Of a stretch of DNA of 7,841 nucleotides, positions 6,131-7,841 are shown one piece after another. Within the stretch, counting starts at the first letter, position 1. Every line of letters begins with the position of its first letter. A model generated the notes under the pieces. It had not been told where the DNA came from, made no database searches, and saw only the letters and a program-made list of their open reading frames with translations. A program made the translations under genes and the position numbers. Source of the stretch: Fimbriimonadaceae bacterium (GTDB taxonomy: Bacteria > Armatimonadota > Fimbriimonadia > Fimbriimonadales > Fimbriimonadaceae); contig JACMJO010000219.1 of the NCBI GenBank assembly GCA_014380605.1, positions 1 to 7,841 on the forward strand, read 5' to 3'.

Positions 6131-7090
6131 ATGGTCGCTCAAGTTCTTGCTTCAATCCTCTTGTCCCAAGGCATGCCCACCCCGGCTCAGATAAAGTCTG
6201 CATCGGAATACAACGCATCGGTGCGAGGAATCAGCTTCCTCATCATCCAGCGCGGAAAGACTCTGGCCGAGGAGTATCCAAACGGAGGCAGTGCCACCAA
6301 CGCAACCGAACTCGCCAGCGGTACCAAAAGCTTCACGGGGGTGATGGCTCTCTGCGCTCAAGAGGATGGACTCCTGACTCTGGACGAGAAGGCGAGCAAG
6401 ACTCTGCCCGAGTGGCGCGGCGACACGCGCAAGGACATAACTATCCGCGACCTGCTCACCCTCTCCTCTGGCATCCCGGGTAACAAGGGAACCAGGATGG
6501 GGCAGAGAGTTCCCAGCTACAAAGATGCCATCACGACCGAAGCCGTTCAGACGCCGGGGCGGAAGTTTCAGTACGGACCCACGCCGTTCATGTGTTTCGG
6601 GGAGATCCTGAGGCGCAAGTTGGAGCCCCGCAAGGAATCCGTCTTGAGTTACATTGAGAGAAGGATTTTGAATCCGATTGGAGCCAAGCATGGAAACTGG
6701 CGCAAGGACTCCGACGGCAATCCTCACCTGCCCAGCGGCGCTTTTTTCAGCGCCCGTGAGTGGTCCAAGTTCGGAGAGATGATCCTGAACGACGGCAAGG
6801 GAGTCCTCAAGCCTGGCCAGACCAAGGCGCTTTTTGAAGCGACCAAAGCCAACCCATCTTATGGACTGTCCTGGTGGTTGCCAGCGGAAGGCGGAGTGCG
6901 GCCGGATGGTTTCCGAAAGTGGAACTTCAACAAAAATCTCCCCCGGGACATCCATATTGCCGCTGGCGCGGGTGGCCAAAGGCTTTACGTGATACCTTCC
7001 GTTGGGTTGGTTGTTGTCCGCCAGGCGAAGATCAAACTTCAAGACGACTTTGACGATTCCACCTTTTTGTCAAAGTTGCTATTGGGATAG
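6131..7090 (+). CDS. Beta-lactamase-fold serine hydrolase (class C / penicillin-binding-protein-like), exported
   Basis: A 319-aa member of the beta-lactamase (PF00144) superfamily. The nucleophile motif S63-G-T-K66 is intact. Y148-G-P lies 85 residues later, just where class C enzymes have Y-x-N, but with Pro in place of Asn. GAGGQ (279-283) occupies the K/H-T-G strand position, so the Lys/His of that motif is also missing. PHLPSGAFFSAREWSKFGEMI (198-218) matches the family's helical lid region. Residues 1-15 (MVAQVLASILLSQGM) look like a short signal sequence without a basic n-region. ATG 6131 follows the membrane-protein stop by 32 bp with no strong ribosome site. Likely an extracytoplasmic esterase, amidase or peptidase; the motif changes argue against true antibiotic resistance. 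It sits 9 bp before the DUF1080 gene. Confidence 0.85.
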   Translation: MVAQVLASILLSQGMPTPAQIKSASEYNASVRGISFLIIQRGKTLAEEYPNGGSATNATELASGTKSFTGVMALCAQEDGLLTLDEKASKTLPEWRGDTRKDITIRDLLTLSSGIPGNKGTRMGQRVPSYKDAITTEAVQTPGRKFQYGPTPFMCFGEILRRKLEPRKESVLSYIERRILNPIGAKHGNWRKDSDGNPHLPSGAFFSAREWSKFGEMILNDGKGVLKPGQTKALFEATKANPSYGLSWWLPAEGGVRPDGFRKWNFNKNLPRDIHIAAGAGGQRLYVIPSVGLVVVRQAKIKLQDDFDDSTFLSKLLLG

Positions 7091-7093
7091 ACT
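7088..7093 (+). promoter_or_regulatory. Candidate -10 (TAGACT) for the DUF1080 gene
   Basis: TAGACT fits a TANNNT-type -10, includes the stop codon TAG of the serine hydrolase gene, and ends six bases before ATG 7100. A TTGTCA (7067-7072) upstream is one mismatch from TTGACA, but the spacer is only 15 bp. If used, the mRNA would be leaderless. Prediction only. Confidence 0.3.
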
Positions 7094-7099
7094 CGACAA

Positions 7100-7759
7100 A
7101 TGCTTTCGGCTATTGTCGCACTTGCGGTTCTTTCCCACTCCCTAAACGCCACTCCCTTGTTCAATGGCAAGGACCTGGCCGGGTGGCATATGGACGTTCC
7201 CGCCTTGGACAAGGATCTCAACGGGGCAAAGCCGTTCGTCGTTCGGAATGGCATGTTGGTAAGCCTGGGAAGTCCCGGCGGCCACCTGATCACCGACAAG
7301 TCTTATGAAAACTACAAGCTGGAAATCGAGTACCGCTTCTCGGCCAAACCCGGCAACTGCGGCGTTCTCGTTCACGCTTCCAAGCCTCGACGCCTTTATG
7401 AAATGTTTCCCCAGTCGATGGAAGTTCAAATGCAGTCTGGAGACGCTGGAGACTTCTGGTGCATCGGCGAAGACATTGAAGTACCAGACATGGTGGCCCG
7501 CCGAGGTCCGCAAGACCGTTGGGGCGTCGATGGCGACAAGGCGCGCCGCATAAAAAACCTCACCGACAAGTCCGAGAACCCGGTTGGAGATTGGAATCGG
7601 ATGGTGATCGAGTGCAAAGGCGATCAAATTCGAGTCTGGGTGAATGGTGATCTCGTCAACCACGGCCGCAAAGCGACCGCCACCAAAGGCCAAATCGCGA
7701 TTCAGGCTGAAGGCTCGGAAGTTGAGTTCCGAAAAGTAGAGTTAACTCCTCTAAAGTGA
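7100..7759 (+). CDS. DUF1080 / 3-keto-disaccharide hydrolase domain protein, exported
   Basis: A 219-aa single-domain protein of PF06439 (formerly DUF1080), a concanavalin-like jelly roll. Members act on 3-keto-glycosides produced by sugar oxidoreductases, or are uncharacterised. Characteristic segments are PLFNGKDLAGWH (19-30), HLITDKSYENYKLEIEYRF (62-80), NCGVLVHA (86-93), SMEVQMQ (106-112), GDWNRMVIECKG (163-174), VWVNGDLV (179-186) and the closing GQIAIQAEGSEVEFRKVEL strands. The length is normal for a full single domain. MLSAIVALAVLSHSLNA is a short signal-like leader with no Lys or Arg before the hydrophobic run. The gene starts 9 bp after the serine hydrolase stop and lacks a Shine-Dalgarno. 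With GH9 and GH127 nearby it fits extracytoplasmic carbohydrate degradation, but its substrate is unknown. Confidence 0.92.
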   Translation: MLSAIVALAVLSHSLNATPLFNGKDLAGWHMDVPALDKDLNGAKPFVVRNGMLVSLGSPGGHLITDKSYENYKLEIEYRFSAKPGNCGVLVHASKPRRLYEMFPQSMEVQMQSGDAGDFWCIGEDIEVPDMVARRGPQDRWGVDGDKARRIKNLTDKSENPVGDWNRMVIECKGDQIRVWVNGDLVNHGRKATATKGQIAIQAEGSEVEFRKVELTPLK

Positions 7760-7777
7760 AGTCAGGTTGAGTCATTT

Positions 7778-7841
7778 ATGCCTTCGGTTGTTCTGTTACC
7801 ATCCGACTCCTTTACTTTATCGGTCGGTGACAACACCGACC
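7778..7841 (+). CDS. Possible start of a further gene, cut by the window end
   Basis: From ATG 7778 the frame stays open to the window end for 21 codons (MPSVVLLPSDSFTLSVGDNTD), 18 bases after the DUF1080 stop and on the same strand. AGG at 7764-7766 is a weak, rather distant ribosome-site match. Twenty-one codons cannot prove coding, and a hairpin covers its last 20 bases, so this could equally be an untranslated trailer. Confidence 0.3.
   Translation, partial: MPSVVLLPSDSFTLSVGDNTD
7822..7841. other. Perfect 8-bp hairpin truncated at the window end
   Basis: GGTCGGTG (7822-7829) pairs perfectly with CACCGACC (7834-7841) around an ACAA loop. C7821 would extend the stem if base 7842 is G. 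It could be the stem of an intrinsic terminator for the plus-strand cluster if a T-run follows outside the window, an operator-like site, or a chance palindrome inside the possible gene at 7778. Confidence 0.4.

Noticed and set aside
5568..6218. A 216-codon minus-strand open frame opposite the coupled membrane protein
   Set aside because: It has no domain signal, while the plus-strand frame has clear transmembrane helices, a Shine-Dalgarno and an ATGA overlap.
6152..7042. A 296-codon minus-strand open frame opposite the serine hydrolase
   Set aside because: Its composition is that of an antisense shadow, no motifs are seen, and the plus-strand frame has ordered catalytic motifs.
6131..7090. 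An antibiotic-resistance beta-lactamase
   Set aside because: The YxN and KTG motifs are altered, and the neighbours are sugar-degrading and unknown genes rather than resistance or mobile elements.
1..7841. CRISPR array, tRNA, rRNA, riboswitch, insertion sequence or prophage genes
   Set aside because: No spaced direct repeats, cloverleaf or conserved RNA motif, transposase or integrase motif was found on reading both strands, and no gene-free stretch exceeds about 85 bases.

Overview
The window looks like a chromosomal stretch from a free-living, polysaccharide-degrading bacterium. The gene set points to the Armatimonadota (Fimbriimonas-like), or failing that to Planctomycetota or Verrucomicrobiota: a GH9 cellulase-type enzyme with an Ig-like N-terminus, a GH127/DUF1680 arabinofuranosidase with a discoidin-like tail, a DUF1080 protein, a YGP-type serine hydrolase and a free-standing DUF4166 protein. 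Exported proteins have very short signal sequences, most start codons lack a Shine-Dalgarno sequence and four of seven checkable starts are GTG. The taxonomic placement is inference from family composition, not from a marker gene. No phage, IS, CRISPR, tRNA or rRNA was seen.

Layout. Bases 1-1743 (+) hold a 5'-truncated GH9 glycoside hydrolase. It converges on a minus-strand cluster, with a long nested inverted repeat filling the 70-bp gap and supplying the GH9 stop codon. The minus-strand cluster reads from 5039 down to 1814: a four-helix membrane protein (5039-4632), a YjbR/MmcQ-like protein (4608-4264) and a large GH127 enzyme (4246-1814). Gaps are 23 and 17 bp, and each carries the palindrome GCCTAGGC at nearly the same distance upstream of the next GTG.

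A 25-bp divergent gap (5040-5064) separates this cluster from a plus-strand cluster: DUF4166 protein (5065-5595), an overlapping multi-pass membrane protein (5592-6098), a beta-lactamase-fold serine hydrolase (6131-7090) and a DUF1080 sugar hydrolase (7100-7759). A possible further gene starts at 7778 and runs off the window, over a perfect hairpin at its very end.

Working together: GH9, GH127 and DUF1080 fit extracytoplasmic breakdown of plant or microbial polysaccharides (beta-glucan backbones, L-arabinofuranosyl side chains and possibly oxidised disaccharides). The small membrane proteins, YjbR-like and DUF4166 proteins have no evident role in that pathway. I do not see a clearly new defence or mobile system. 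The points most worth a second look are the nested repeat at the convergent junction, -10-like hexamers placed 5-6 nt before start codons (suggesting leaderless mRNAs), the repeated GCCTAGGC sites, and the coupled DUF4166/membrane-protein pair.
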